A DNA stretch of 64,000 nucleotides. Source: JANYGA01 sp031420415 (GTDB taxonomy: Bacteria > Vulcanimicrobiota > Vulcanimicrobiia > Vulcanimicrobiales > Vulcanimicrobiaceae). A program made the position numbers and the translations under genes. Below, piece after piece: positions 27,540-36,746 of this stretch; positions within the stretch are counted from its first letter, which is position 1, and each line of letters begins with the position of its first letter. The stretch is taken from positions 1-64,000 of the forward strand of contig JANOMT010000030.1 of assembly GCA_031420415.1 (NCBI GenBank), written 5' to 3'. Below the pieces are notes generated by a model, which worked only from the letters and a program-made list of their open reading frames with translations, did not search any database and was not told where the DNA came from.

Positions 27540-29095
27540 AACCGTTCGCTCCGATTCTGGCTGCGCTCGTCTTGATGTGGGGTTCGCCCGCTGCTTTTGC
27601 CGGGCCGCCACATCCCGATTCGGGTGAGAAACCGATTCGCAGTATCGCGATTGCCGTCAACGGCGAGCCGCTTGCGACCGACGCTCCCCCGATCACGGTC
27701 GACGGGCGGCTGCTCTTCCCGATTCGCGATGTTTTCGCCGCACTCGGGATTGCGATCGCGCGAAGCGGCGATACGATTACGGCGAAACTGCCGACGGGAA
27801 GCGTGAGTATGCGCGTGGGCTCGCGCGTCGTCGTCGTCAACGAAAAGACGTTCCCGCTCGATGCGACGATCGCCGATATCGACGGCGTGACGTACGCGCC
27901 GCTGCGCGTGCTCGTCGTCGCTTTCGGCGCGCAGGCGACCTACGATCGGCGCGGCGCAAAAGTCGAGATCGTATCTGCGTACGTCGGTCGCACCAATGGC
28001 GCGGAGCAACAACGCTCGGGCGGCGGCTCCGACGTCCAGGGCATCGTCTCGGCGCTCGATATCGATAGTCAGATTCCCACGATCACGGTGGTGCGCGGCG
28101 GCACGTCGCGGACGATCTCGATCACCTCCGACGCGAAGATCTGGGCCGAAGACGTCACGATTCACTCGCAGTTACGCGGTGCGCTTGCCGATATTCGCGT
28201 CGGCGATGCGGTCCACGCGATCCTGACGAAAGACGGCCGCGTCGTTTCGGTCTTCGATTTTTACAAATCGACGAACGGTACGGTCGCAGCTGCGACGGCG
28301 TCGGCGCTCGTGCTCGAGAGCGGTCGCGTCGTGACGACCGGTAAAACGACCGAGACCACGCTCAATAGTATGGTCGCGCGGCTCGAGGATCTCCGCGTCG
28401 GCGATTACGTGACCGTACGCAGCAACCCCGAGAGCGGTGAATTACGGCAGATCGTCGCTTCGCGCACGCTCGCGGCCGTCGTGCAGACGGCGACGCCGAT
28501 GCCGGGCACGCCGAGCCCGACGAAGATCGATACGGTCACGCTTTCCGTCACGCATCCGATCCGCGTCGGCGAATCATTCGACGTGATCCTCCACGGTACG
28601 GCGAACGGTCGCGCGAGCTTCGATATCGGCGATTTATTAACGAACGTACCGATGCGCGAGACGGCGGCGGGCACGTACGTGGGCCATTTCACCGTTCCCG
28701 AGCGATTCAACGTGACGCAGGTGCCCGTGTACGGGAAGCTCGCAATCGGTTCGAACGCAGCGCCGCGCACGCAAGCCGCGCAGACGCTCTCGGCGACCTC
28801 GACGCCGCCGACGATCGGCGAAGTCGCGCCGCCGCCGGGGCAGAGCGTCAATAACCGTCATCCGAGCATCTTTGCGATGTTCTCGACGCCGACGGAGATT
28901 CCGATCAACGTGTCGAGCGTCGCCCTCGAAGTCAACGGCCACGATGTGACCTCGACGACGACGCGCACGAATAATTTCATCACCTATAGCCCTGGTGTCG
29001 ATCTTCCGAGCGGTCTCGTGACCGTGATCGTTCGCGTCGCCGACACCGCGGGTAACACGTCGACGAAAACGTGGACGTTCACCATTGCGAGGTAA
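27536..29095 (+). CDS. Exported protein with copper-amine-oxidase-like N-terminal domain and Ig-like end
   Basis: A 519-residue exported protein from ATG 27536 (ATGA overlap, GGAGGAGA just upstream). A Sec signal peptide ends near AFAG. Residues about 40-145 match the Cu_amine_oxidN1 stalk domain (ITVDGRLLFPIRDVFAALGI, YAPLRVLVVAFGAQATYD), a non-catalytic cell-envelope module despite its name. A central region with two beta repeats (RVGDAVHAILTKDGR and RVGDYVTVRSNPESG) follows, and the C-terminus has a bacterial Ig-like domain (PPPGQSVNNRHPSIFAMF to TWTFTIAR). It probably binds the cell wall or surface glycan, fitting the upstream glycosyltransferases. Confidence 0.8.
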   Translation: MKPFAPILAALVLMWGSPAAFAGPPHPDSGEKPIRSIAIAVNGEPLATDAPPITVDGRLLFPIRDVFAALGIAIARSGDTITAKLPTGSVSMRVGSRVVVVNEKTFPLDATIADIDGVTYAPLRVLVVAFGAQATYDRRGAKVEIVSAYVGRTNGAEQQRSGGGSDVQGIVSALDIDSQIPTITVVRGGTSRTISITSDAKIWAEDVTIHSQLRGALADIRVGDAVHAILTKDGRVVSVFDFYKSTNGTVAAATASALVLESGRVVTTGKTTETTLNSMVARLEDLRVGDYVTVRSNPESGELRQIVASRTLAAVVQTATPMPGTPSPTKIDTVTLSVTHPIRVGESFDVILHGTANGRASFDIGDLLTNVPMRETAAGTYVGHFTVPERFNVTQVPVYGKLAIGSNAAPRTQAAQTLSATSTPPTIGEVAPPPGQSVNNRHPSIFAMFSTPTEIPINVSSVALEVNGHDVTSTTTRTNNFITYSPGVDLPSGLVTVIVRVADTAGNTSTKTWTFTIAR

Positions 29096-29099
29096 TCGT

Positions 29100-30704
29100 T
29101 TGAAGCAATCGCTAGCAGCGGCGCTCCTAGGGACGCTCGTTCTTTCCGCGTGCGGCGGTGGCTCGACGACGTCGTCGACGGGTGGTGCGTCTGCGGGCGC
29201 ACAGCTCATCGTCGCGCGCGTCAAGGATGCCGTCGGCCTCGATCCCGCGGTGCAGACCGACGGACTCTCGCTCACTATTTCGCAAGAGGTTCTCCAGAAT
29301 TTGGTGCGCTTTAAGCCGGGCGGATTCGATATTCGGCCAGACGCCGCGACCTCATGGAAGACCTCGACCGACGGCAAGACGTGGACGTTCGCGCTCGCGC
29401 CCGGGCTCAAATTTTCCGACGGCTCACCGCTCGATGCGAAAGCGGTGAAGTTTAACTTCGATCGCTGGCGCGACTCGAAGAACGCCTATCGCGGGAATTT
29501 CCCTTTCGGCTACTACGCGAGCATGTTCGGTGGCTTCGATGCTAAAAGTGCGATCGCGAGCATCGATGCACCGTCGGCATCGAGCGTCGTCATTCACCTG
29601 CGCGCGCCGTCGGCACCGCTCTTGCACGATCTCGCGATGCCCTCGTTTGCGATCGGCTCTCCGACCGCGATTGCGAAAGGCGCCGAAGCCTTCAACCAAC
29701 TTCCTGTCGGAAGTGGCCCCTACATGGTCGCCGAGTGGGCGCACGACGATCACATCACGCTCGCCGCAAACCCGAACTTTGCGGGCGCGAAACCGGCATA
29801 TACGACCGTGATCGTGCGCGATATTCCCGATCAATCGACGAGCGTGCTCTCGATGAAGAAGGGCGATATCGATATGCTCACCGATCCGCGGCCCGACGAT
29901 GCCAAAGATCTCGGCGCGACGGCGGGCATCTCGCTCTATCATCCGCCTTCGAACAACGTCTCGTATCTCGCGATGAACGTCGAAAAAAAACCCTTCGATA
30001 GCGTGCTCGTACGGCAGGCCGTCGCCTATGCGATCGATACGAACGCGCTCGTCAAGAGCTTCTATACCGAAGGCGCCACGATCGCGAACAACTGGACGCC
30101 CGTTGGGATGATGGGCGAGAACCCGGCGGTCAAAGCCTATCCGCACGACGTGGCCAAAGCCAAGGCGCTCCTCGCGCAAGCCGGCGCCGCGCACGTTACG
30201 ACGGAGCTGTACTATCCGACGTCGCCGCGGCCGTACATGCCCGAACCACAACGCATCGCCGAAGCCATTCAAGCGAATCTCAAAGCGGTCGGGATCGAAG
30301 TAACGCTGCAGCCGTTCGAGTTCGGCGTCTTTCTCACCAAAATTCGTAACGGCGAACATCCCATGTGCCTGATCGGTTGGACGGGCGACAACGGCGATCC
30401 CGACAATTTCATGTACGCGTTGCTCGATCAAGATAGCGCCGTCAAAGGCCAAGCGCAAAACTATTCGTTCTGGCGCGACCCCGACTTCCACAAACTGATG
30501 CTCGCGGGCCAGCAGACCGTCGATGAAGGCAAGCGCGCGAAGATCTACGCTGCGGCAAACGCCATGATCCACGATCGTGTGCCCGCGATTGGGCTCGTCC
30601 ATTCCGTCGTCTCGTTTGCGGCGAAGTCGACGATCGGCGGCGTGATCGCGAGCCCCGATACGGCCTTCAACTTCAACACCATGCGACCGAAAGCGACCCC
30701 ATGA
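29100..30704 (+). CDS. ABC transporter substrate-binding lipoprotein (peptide/nickel family 5)
   Basis: A 534-residue SBP_bac_5 protein. TTG 29100 is chosen because GAGG lies seven bases upstream and the protein then begins with a lipoprotein signal (lipobox LSAC). Family features include LDPAVQTD-like opening, WKTSTDGKTWTFALAPGLKFSDGSPL, LPVGSGPYMVAEW, and NNVSYLAMNVEKKPFDSVLVRQAVAYAID. These proteins deliver oligopeptides, dipeptides or related solutes to an ABC importer. No permease or ATPase genes are adjacent, so it is an orphan binding protein. The stop overlaps the HIT gene start as ATGA. Confidence 0.9.
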   Translation: MKQSLAAALLGTLVLSACGGGSTTSSTGGASAGAQLIVARVKDAVGLDPAVQTDGLSLTISQEVLQNLVRFKPGGFDIRPDAATSWKTSTDGKTWTFALAPGLKFSDGSPLDAKAVKFNFDRWRDSKNAYRGNFPFGYYASMFGGFDAKSAIASIDAPSASSVVIHLRAPSAPLLHDLAMPSFAIGSPTAIAKGAEAFNQLPVGSGPYMVAEWAHDDHITLAANPNFAGAKPAYTTVIVRDIPDQSTSVLSMKKGDIDMLTDPRPDDAKDLGATAGISLYHPPSNNVSYLAMNVEKKPFDSVLVRQAVAYAIDTNALVKSFYTEGATIANNWTPVGMMGENPAVKAYPHDVAKAKALLAQAGAAHVTTELYYPTSPRPYMPEPQRIAEAIQANLKAVGIEVTLQPFEFGVFLTKIRNGEHPMCLIGWTGDNGDPDNFMYALLDQDSAVKGQAQNYSFWRDPDFHKLMLAGQQTVDEGKRAKIYAAANAMIHDRVPAIGLVHSVVSFAAKSTIGGVIASPDTAFNFNTMRPKATP

Positions 30705-31045
30705 GCGAGACGTGTATTTTTTGTCGCATCTTTCGTGGTGAGATCCCGGCGCAAGAAGTCCGTCGCACGGCTGACGCCCTCGTCTTCCGAGACACGAGCC
30801 CGCACGCGCCGACGCATCTGCTCGTGATCCCCAAGCGTCACGTGAGCGACCTCGGTGATTTCGTCGAGCAGGCGTCTGCGGAAGAAGTCGGTGACTTTCT
30901 CAAAGTCGTAGGCGAAGCCGGGCGCTCAGAGACGACCCGCGGCTACCGCGTTGTTTCGAACGAGGGCGTTGAAGGCGGCCAGACGGTCGGACATCTCCAT
31001 TTCCACGTCATGGGCGGCCGCCAGATGACGTGGCCGCCGGGGTGA
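30701..31045 (+). CDS. Histidine triad (HIT) nucleotide-binding protein
   Basis: A 114-residue HINT-type protein. It opens with CIFCRIFRGEIPAQEV (a zinc-type Cys pair), has LLVIPKRHVSDLGDF, and ends in the histidine triad HLHFHVMGG with His98, His100 and His102. HINT proteins hydrolyse purine nucleoside phosphoramidates and acyl-AMP adducts. Length and motif order are normal. It is coupled to the upstream solute-binding protein gene by ATGA. Confidence 0.95.
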   Translation: MSETCIFCRIFRGEIPAQEVRRTADALVFRDTSPHAPTHLLVIPKRHVSDLGDFVEQASAEEVGDFLKVVGEAGRSETTRGYRVVSNEGVEGGQTVGHLHFHVMGGRQMTWPPG

Positions 31046-31047
31046 AA

Positions 31048-31076
31048 TTGACGCGTTCGGGAGCCTGTGGTACATT
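31048..31076 (+). promoter_or_regulatory. Sigma70-type promoter of rpsU
   Basis: TTGACG (31048-31053), a 17-base spacer and TACATT (31071-31076) form a good promoter. The predicted start near 31083 leaves a leader of about 68 bases before rpsU, which contains GGGAGGG close to the start codon. Confidence 0.7.
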
Positions 31077-31150
31077 TGCCATGTCGCTGACGCCAACGGG
31101 TCGGCGCGAAATTTTGCCGCCATCGGCGGTTTGCGAAGGGAGGGTTGTTC

Positions 31151-31321
31151 ATGGAAGTACGCGTTGCACCAGGTGAAACGATCGAGAGTGCGTTGCGCCG
31201 TTTCAAGAAAGCCACCCAAAAAGCCGGCGTTCTCGCCGAGGCTCGCAAGCACGAGCATTACGAGAAGCCGAGCGTCCGCCGGAAGAAGAAATCGGCGGCC
31301 GCCCGTAAACGGCGCACCTAA
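31151..31321 (+). CDS. rpsU: Ribosomal protein bS21
   Basis: A short gene encoding 56 residues: MEVRVAPGETIESALRRFKK is the typical bS21 opening and RKHEHYEKPSVRRKKKSAA the basic C-terminal helix. GGGAGGG lies about six bases before the ATG. bS21 sits at the mRNA exit of the 30S subunit and helps initiation. The gene has its own promoter and an intrinsic terminator directly after it, with yqeY following, an order seen in many bacteria. Confidence 0.95.
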   Translation: MEVRVAPGETIESALRRFKKATQKAGVLAEARKHEHYEKPSVRRKKKSAAARKRRT

Positions 31322-31337
31322 CCCCGAATTTTTTTTG

Positions 31338-31366
31338 AAGGGCGCCGCACGATCGGCGCCCTTTTT
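31338..31366 (+). terminator. Intrinsic terminator of rpsU
   Basis: GGGCGCCG and CGGCGCCC form an 8-bp GC stem with a six-base loop, followed by TTTTT. It lies about 18 bases after the rpsU stop and before yqeY, so yqeY expression would depend on read-through or its own promoter. Confidence 0.85.
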
Positions 31367-31391
31367 CTATCACGGACCCGTGGAGCATTCG

Positions 31392-31844
31392 TTGACCCTT
31401 AAAGAACGCATCGCAGCCGATCTCAAAGAAGCCATGAAAGCCAAGGACCAGCTCCGGCTCGATACGCTGCGCTCGGCGATCTCGGCGTTTTCGTATAAGA
31501 AGATCGAGGCGGGCCGCGAACTCGAAGATGCCGACGCGATCGACGTCGTGCGCAAGCTCGTCAAGCAACGCACGGATTCCATTACCGAGTACGACAAGGC
31601 CGATCGCGCCGAACTCGCCGCGAGAGAACGCGCCGAACGCGAGATTCTCGCGACGTACGTACCCGCGCAGAAATCCGCAGACGAAATCCGCGAGATCGTG
31701 CGCGAGGCCCTCGCTGCGATGGCCCCCGCCGAGCGGACGCAGGGCGCCGCGATGAAAGCGCTGATGCCGCGCCTCAAGAGCGAAGCCGACGGCAACACGA
31801 TCCGCACGATCGTGACGGACGAACTCCGCGCGCTCGCGACGTAA
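31392..31844 (+). CDS. yqeY: GatB/YqeY domain protein
   Basis: A 150-residue protein. TTG 31392, with GGAG six bases upstream, gives MTLKERIAADLKEAMKAKD, which matches the usual YqeY start; a GTG at 31380 is an alternative. Other family marks are LRLDTLRSAISAFSYKKIE, DVVRKLVKQRTDSITEYDKADR, AEREILATYVPAQKSADEI and the C-terminal KALMPRLKSEADG helix. The domain resembles the tail of GatB, which binds tRNA, but the role of stand-alone YqeY is not settled. Confidence 0.92.
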   Translation: MTLKERIAADLKEAMKAKDQLRLDTLRSAISAFSYKKIEAGRELEDADAIDVVRKLVKQRTDSITEYDKADRAELAARERAEREILATYVPAQKSADEIREIVREALAAMAPAERTQGAAMKALMPRLKSEADGNTIRTIVTDELRALAT

Positions 31845-31885
31845 CCCACCGCAACTTGTCGCATCGTGACGGAGTAGGCAGAGGC

Positions 31886-33229
31886 ATGATCCGCTCGCTT
31901 CGTCTCGTGTTCTGCGCGCTCGCACTCCTTTTCGGAGGCGCGGGCTTGGCCTTTGCCGCTGCGCCCACATCGGGCGGTGGGGTGCTCATCGTCCCGATCT
32001 CGGGGACGGTCGATGAAGGGATGGCGCATCTCGTGCAACGGGCCGTGCGCGAAGCCGAGAGCGCGCATGCTTCCGCGCTCGTACTCGACATCAATACGCC
32101 GGGCGGGCTCGTTTCGGCGGCGTTCGAAATTCGCGACGCCCTCGTCGGGAGCCACGTGCGGACGGTCGCGTACGTCTCGCAGCGCGCGTATAGCGCGGGC
32201 GCACTCATCACGCTTGCGACCAAGACGATCGTGATGGCACCGGGCTCGAGCATCGGCGCGGCCGAACCGATTCCAAACGACCCCAAACACGTGAGCGCGC
32301 TTCGCGCGGAGTTTGCGGCGACGGCGACGCGGATGCATCGCGATCCGACGCTCGCGGCGGCGATGGTCGACAAAACGGTCAACGCGCCCGCGTACAAACG
32401 GTCCGGCGCCATTCTCTCGTTCACGGCGGAAGAGGCGAAGCGCGCACACTTTATCGACTCGGTCGAGCCGACGCTCGACGCGGCGCTCGAATACGCGCAC
32501 GTTACCGGGACGCGGTCTACCGCAAGTTATTCGTGGGGCGAATCGCTCGCGCGGTTCGCGACGAGTCCCGAGGTGAGCGGGATACTGCTCTCGCTCGGCG
32601 TGCTCGGATTACTCATCGAGATGCAGACGTTGCACGGTATCGCGGGGGCGATCGGCGTCGGCTCGCTCGCGCTCTTCTTCGGAACGCACGTGTACGCGGG
32701 CTTCTCCGACGGCGTCGTGATCGCGCTCGCCGTGCTCGGCGTGCTCGGCATCTTGCTCGAACTGCACGTCTTTCCCGGACACGGACTCTCGGGGGCACTC
32801 GGTCTACTCGCCCTTGCCGCGGCCGTTTTTCTCGCGTTCGGAGCGGCCTTTTCAGTCGTTGCGATACAAGCGATCTCGATTGCGATCGTGCTCTCAGTCG
32901 TGCTCTTCGCGGTATTCGTGCGCATGGCGCCGCAGAGCGCCTATTTTCGACGGATCACCTTTACGAACGTTCAGGGCCCCGAATTCGTAGCGAATCGCGA
33001 TTTCCAGGGGCTCGTGGGCCACATGGGCGTTGCGACGTCGTATCTGCGACCCGCCGGCGTCGCGCACGTGGATGGCGAACGCGTCGACGTGCTGACCGAA
33101 GGCGATTTTCTGCCCGCGGGATCTGCGATCCGCGTGAGCCGCGTCCAAGGTTCGCGCGTCTTCGTCGCGCCGGTCGCCACATCGCCCGTTTCGCCCCTCG
33201 ATGATGAAAGTGAGTCCGTTCGTGGGTAG
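31886..33229 (+). CDS. NfeD-type membrane serine protease (long form)
   Basis: A 447-residue protein from ATG 31886 with a Sec signal (to AFAAAP). The ClpP-like N-terminal domain has VLDINTPGG near 68-75 and the nucleophile Ser103 in YSAGALIT, then APGSSIGAAEPI; a lysine in the later helix would complete the Ser-Lys dyad. Four or five membrane spans follow (about 225-345) and a C-terminal OB-fold NfeD domain (GLVGHMGVATSYLRPAG to GSAIRVSRVQG). Long NfeD proteins pair with flotillin/stomatin proteins in membrane quality control. The last 29 bases overlap the floA start, matching the known nfeD-floA pairing. Confidence 0.9.
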   Translation: MIRSLRLVFCALALLFGGAGLAFAAAPTSGGGVLIVPISGTVDEGMAHLVQRAVREAESAHASALVLDINTPGGLVSAAFEIRDALVGSHVRTVAYVSQRAYSAGALITLATKTIVMAPGSSIGAAEPIPNDPKHVSALRAEFAATATRMHRDPTLAAAMVDKTVNAPAYKRSGAILSFTAEEAKRAHFIDSVEPTLDAALEYAHVTGTRSTASYSWGESLARFATSPEVSGILLSLGVLGLLIEMQTLHGIAGAIGVGSLALFFGTHVYAGFSDGVVIALAVLGVLGILLELHVFPGHGLSGALGLLALAAAVFLAFGAAFSVVAIQAISIAIVLSVVLFAVFVRMAPQSAYFRRITFTNVQGPEFVANRDFQGLVGHMGVATSYLRPAGVAHVDGERVDVLTEGDFLPAGSAIRVSRVQGSRVFVAPVATSPVSPLDDESESVRG

Positions 33230-34235
33230 TTTCTCAATCGCCGTGATCGTCTTCGCAGTTATTTTAGGACTGTTGCTCTTTTTCTATTACTTCCCACTCG
33301 GGCTCTGGATTCGCACGATTGCTGCGGGCGTGCCGCTTTCGATCACGTCGCTGATCCGCATGCGGCTCATCGGCATCCAGCCGGGCGTCATCGTGACCAA
33401 TCTCGTGCGCGCGCGCAAGGCGGGGTTACCGCTGACCGTCGATCAGATGCAGTCGCACTATCTCGCCGGCGGCAACGTCGAACAAGTCACGCTCGCGATG
33501 ATCGCCGCGCAGCGCGCGCAGATTCCGCTGGAATGGCAGCGCGCCTCGGCGATCGATCTCGCGGGCCGCAACGTCCTCGAAGCCCTCCAGCAGTCGGTCA
33601 ATCCGCGCGTTATCGAAACGCCGATCTTTCAAGGTGTCGCGCAAAACGGCATTCAGCTCAACGTCAAAGCGCGTATTACCGTGCGGACGAATCTCGATCG
33701 CTACGTCGGCGGGGCAGGCGAACCGACGATCGTCGCGCGCGTTGGCGAGGGCGTGGTGAGTGCCGTCGGCGCCGCGCAAGACCATAAAGAAGTCTTGGAA
33801 TATCCCGATCGTATTTCGAAGGCCGTACTCGCGAAGGGTCTCGATGCCGGAACGGCGTTTGAGATCGTCTCGATCGACATCGCCGATGTCGACGTCGGCA
33901 AAAATATCGGCGCGGAATTGCAGACGTCGCAGGCCGAAGCCGATCGTAAGATCGCCCAGGCCAAAGCTGCGGAACGCCAGTATAGCGCGCTCGCAGCCGA
34001 GCAAGAGCAGAAGGCGTTCACGCAACAGATGCGCGCGAAAGTCGTGGAAGCCGAAGCGCAGATCCCGCAGGCGATCGCCGAGGCATTTCGTAACGGCAAC
34101 CTCGGCGTCATGGATTATTACAAGCTCAATAACATCAAAGCCGATACCGAAATGCGCGGCGCGATCGGCGCGGGCGTCGCGCCACCCGATCCAAACGCCG
34201 GCGGCCTCACGTCGCCCAAAGCTCCGGGGCAATAA
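33201..34235 (+). CDS. floA: Flotillin-like protein FloA
   Basis: A 344-residue protein of the bacterial FloA (YqfA) family. An N-terminal hydrophobic hairpin (SIAVIVFAVILGLLLFFYYF) is followed by IRMRLIGIQPGVIVTNLVRARKAGL, PRVIETPIFQGVAQNGIQLNVKARITVRTN, and the Ala/Glu-rich coiled-coil ADRKIAQAKAAERQYSALAAEQEQ. FloA scaffolds functional membrane microdomains and partners NfeD proteases. The start lies inside the end of nfeD, indicating tight coupling. Confidence 0.94.
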   Translation: MMKVSPFVGSFSIAVIVFAVILGLLLFFYYFPLGLWIRTIAAGVPLSITSLIRMRLIGIQPGVIVTNLVRARKAGLPLTVDQMQSHYLAGGNVEQVTLAMIAAQRAQIPLEWQRASAIDLAGRNVLEALQQSVNPRVIETPIFQGVAQNGIQLNVKARITVRTNLDRYVGGAGEPTIVARVGEGVVSAVGAAQDHKEVLEYPDRISKAVLAKGLDAGTAFEIVSIDIADVDVGKNIGAELQTSQAEADRKIAQAKAAERQYSALAAEQEQKAFTQQMRAKVVEAEAQIPQAIAEAFRNGNLGVMDYYKLNNIKADTEMRGAIGAGVAPPDPNAGGLTSPKAPGQ

Positions 34236-34238
34236 CGC

Positions 34239-34655
34239 TTGGACGAACTCTTCGGGTCCATCGCGGACACCATTGCGAAAAAGCTTCGCGAGGCGAACAT
34301 GACGGTCGCCGCGGCCGAACAAGCACAGGCCGAGGCCCAAGGGCGCGCGATGTTGCGCGCAGCGGGTGTTGCGGTACCGCAGCCGCCGACGGCGCGCGAG
34401 ATCGCGCGCAACGTGTCGCGCCCAAACGAGCCGATGGGTCGCGTGATTCCATCTGCGAAACGGGTCTTAGCCCAACCGATCGCACCGCTCGACGATATCT
34501 TTCCGACGGCGCTCGATCCGCTACGAGCGACCACACCGAGGCACGCGTCCGTGTCTTTGCTCGCAGCGTTTTCGGGCGGGACGCCACTCTTGGCCGCAAT
34601 CGTGTTGAGCGAAGCACTCGCTCCGCCGATCGCGCTGCGGCAGCGCGAGCGATGA
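34239..34655 (+). CDS. Protein of unknown function between floA and phoH
   Basis: A 138-residue protein starting at TTG 34239, three bases after floA. It has an N-terminal helix with Ala/Glu/Gln content (ADTIAKKLREANMTVAAAEQAQAEAQ), a Pro-rich middle, and a hydrophobic C-terminal segment (SVSLLAAFSGGTPLLAAIVLSEAL) that could insert in membrane. No family was recognised. Location after nfeD-floA and overlap with phoH (ATGA) place it in the same operon, perhaps as an accessory of the microdomain proteins. Confidence 0.6.
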   Translation: MDELFGSIADTIAKKLREANMTVAAAEQAQAEAQGRAMLRAAGVAVPQPPTAREIARNVSRPNEPMGRVIPSAKRVLAQPIAPLDDIFPTALDPLRATTPRHASVSLLAAFSGGTPLLAAIVLSEALAPPIALRQRER

Positions 34656-35692
34656 AGCGTGCGATACCGAGCACGAACTACTCGGCGTCGGCTGCGTCAT
34701 CTTCAGTCGACGATCTCGCCGACGACGTGACGGCCGCGCAAGCGCGAACCGAAGGTACTTTCGAGCTTGCGGGCGTGCGCGATCCGCTCGTGTTCTGCGG
34801 GCATCTCGACGGTAATCTCAGCGCGCTCGAACGCATCGTTTCGGTCGTCATCAATCTCGACGGCGATCGCCTGCGCCTTTCGGGAAGCGCGACTGCGGTC
34901 ACGTCCGCAATGTCGATTCTCGAACGGATGCGCGAGGCCGTCAATGGCGGCGCGAGTCTCTCGCCCGACGACGTCGTGCTCGCGGCGCGCGAACTCCTCG
35001 ATGGCAGAACGCCCGTCTCGCATCCGAAAACGCTCTTCACGACGCAGCGTGGCAAAGAGATACGCCCGAAGACCGCGGGCCAACGCGCGCTCGTCGAAGC
35101 GATCGCGCAGCACACGCTGACGTTCGGCATCGGCCCCGCGGGAACGGGGAAGACATTTCTCGCGATGGTGATGGCCGTGCGCGCGCTACGTGCGCGTGAG
35201 ATCTCGCGTATCGTCCTGTGTCGCCCAGCCGTCGAAGCGGGCGAGAAGCTCGGGTTCCTACCAGGCGATCTCAGGGAGAAGGTCGATCCGTACCTGCGGC
35301 CGCTCTACGACGCATTGAACGAGCTGCTCGAAGATGGCACGACGGCGAAATTTCTCGAACGCGGCACGATCGAAGTCGCGCCGCTTGCGTACATGCGCGG
35401 GCGGACCCTCGCCGATGCATTCGTGATTCTCGACGAAGCGCAAAATGCCACGCGCGACCAACTCAAGATGTTCCTCACGCGCATCGGGCAGAATTCGCGC
35501 ATGGTGGTGACGGGCGACGTCACGCAGGTCGATCTCCCGCGCGGCGTGCGCTCCGGATTGCACGACGTTCCCGTGCTCTTCGCGGGTATCGAAGATATTT
35601 CAGTCGTCAACCTTTCGGGGCTCGATGTCGTACGCCATCCGCTCGTTGGAAAGATCGTCGGCGCGTACGCGAGCTTCAACGCAAACGCTTGA
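34652..35692 (+). CDS. PhoH-family ATPase
   Basis: A 346-residue PhoH-like protein. An N-terminal KH-like part (LDGNLSALERIVSVVINLDGDRLRLSG) precedes the ATPase domain with Walker A GPAGTGKTFLAMVMAVRAL near 162, CRPAVEAGEKLGFLPGDL, the Walker B VILDEAQNAT and MVVTGDVTQVDLP. PhoH proteins are thought to act in RNA metabolism; in many bacteria the gene sits next to ybeY, as here, where the phoH stop overlaps the ybeY TTG start. A phosphate-starvation role cannot be inferred from sequence. Confidence 0.93.
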   Translation: MKRAIPSTNYSASAASSSVDDLADDVTAAQARTEGTFELAGVRDPLVFCGHLDGNLSALERIVSVVINLDGDRLRLSGSATAVTSAMSILERMREAVNGGASLSPDDVVLAARELLDGRTPVSHPKTLFTTQRGKEIRPKTAGQRALVEAIAQHTLTFGIGPAGTGKTFLAMVMAVRALRAREISRIVLCRPAVEAGEKLGFLPGDLREKVDPYLRPLYDALNELLEDGTTAKFLERGTIEVAPLAYMRGRTLADAFVILDEAQNATRDQLKMFLTRIGQNSRMVVTGDVTQVDLPRGVRSGLHDVPVLFAGIEDISVVNLSGLDVVRHPLVGKIVGAYASFNANA

Positions 35693-36162
35693 TCTATTTT
35701 CGCAACTCGACGCGCAGGCATCCGATCGATCGACGCCGCGCGACTCGCGTCGTTCGGGCGTTACTCGGTGCGACGGGGCGGCCCGATGCCGCCCTCTCGC
35801 TCACGTTCGTCGGGGATGCGGCGATGCGGCGTATCAATCGCGAACATCGCGGCAAGGATCGCACGACCGACGTCTTGAGTTTTCCGCTCTTCGAACCGTT
35901 CGCCGTTCCCAAAATCGCGCGCCCGGGTGAACCCGAAGTATTGATCGGCGATATCGTCATCAGCGTCGACGTCGCCGTACGGCAAGCTGCGGCCTACGAC
36001 GCCTCGCTCGATGCAGAAATCGATCGCCTCCTCGTGCACGGGATCGCGCACCTTCTCGGCCACGATCACGAAGAACCCGCAGAACGCGCGAAGATGTTGC
36101 GCGCGGAGAAGAAGCTCGCGGCCGCGATCGGTCTCGATTGGCCGTACGAGCAGGCGCCTTGA
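35689..36162 (+). CDS. ybeY: Endoribonuclease YbeY
   Basis: A 157-residue rRNA maturation factor. TTG 35689 overlaps the phoH stop (TTGA) and gives MIYFRNSTRRHPIDRR; the frame is open much further upstream inside phoH, which is not meaningful. The zinc site HGIAHLLGHDHEEP has His117, His121 and His127, and RTTDVLSFPLFEP is the other family block. YbeY takes part in 16S rRNA 3' end processing and ribosome quality control. The stop overlaps the next TTG start in the same fashion. Confidence 0.94.
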   Translation: MIYFRNSTRRHPIDRRRATRVVRALLGATGRPDAALSLTFVGDAAMRRINREHRGKDRTTDVLSFPLFEPFAVPKIARPGEPEVLIGDIVISVDVAVRQAAAYDASLDAEIDRLLVHGIAHLLGHDHEEPAERAKMLRAEKKLAAAIGLDWPYEQAP

Positions 36163-36728
36163 AGCGGAGGGCACACGTCGCTCCGAAGCTCGCGCGGATC
36201 ACGACACAACTCGTGGACCGGCATACGATCGAGTTCGGGCCCGGCAAGCATCTCGATGCGCCGAGCGCTCGGTTTTGGCGCGATCTTCAGGTTGCGTTTC
36301 TCGTCGATCGCTTCGGCTCGAACGCGCTGGTCGTGTTCGCGGATTGGGAGCGCGTCCGTGTGTGGCCGGTTCGCGCGGATCCACACTTCGGTGAAGTGTG
36401 GAGCGAGACGCTCGACGGCCGCGATGTCCGCGTCGCGCGCCACCGCCGCGCGAGCCGAACTTTTTTCGAGAAACTCGTCGATAGCGCGGGCTATCGTGCC
36501 GACGGCGCGTGCGTGATCGATGGCGCGATCGATGACGATTTCGCGAATCCGGCCCGTCAGTGGTTGGACTCGACGCAAACCGCTGAAAACAACCTCGTCG
36601 CGCGGCGCGACGCCGTCTATCCGGTAACGAGCGCGATGGCACTTCGCTACACGAACGTCTTGCGAAACGTGAGCGATCTGCAAGTCGATGTCGATCGCGT
36701 TCTCGCGCGCGTCGGCAAGGGTTCCTGA
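36159..36728 (+). CDS. Protein of unknown function between ybeY and dgkA
   Basis: About 189 residues from TTG 36159 (TTGA overlap with ybeY). No signal or membrane segment is seen. Strands such as ALVVFADWERVRVWPVRA and GDGACVIDGA-like loops alternate with helices, so it looks like a soluble alpha/beta protein. The sequence EFGPGKHLDAPSARFWRDLQVAFLVDRF does not match a family I know. Its position inside the conserved phoH-ybeY-dgkA block suggests it belongs to the same transcript. Confidence 0.6.
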   Translation: MKRRAHVAPKLARITTQLVDRHTIEFGPGKHLDAPSARFWRDLQVAFLVDRFGSNALVVFADWERVRVWPVRADPHFGEVWSETLDGRDVRVARHRRASRTFFEKLVDSAGYRADGACVIDGAIDDDFANPARQWLDSTQTAENNLVARRDAVYPVTSAMALRYTNVLRNVSDLQVDVDRVLARVGKGS

Positions 36729-36746
36729 CGACGCGCGACACAACGC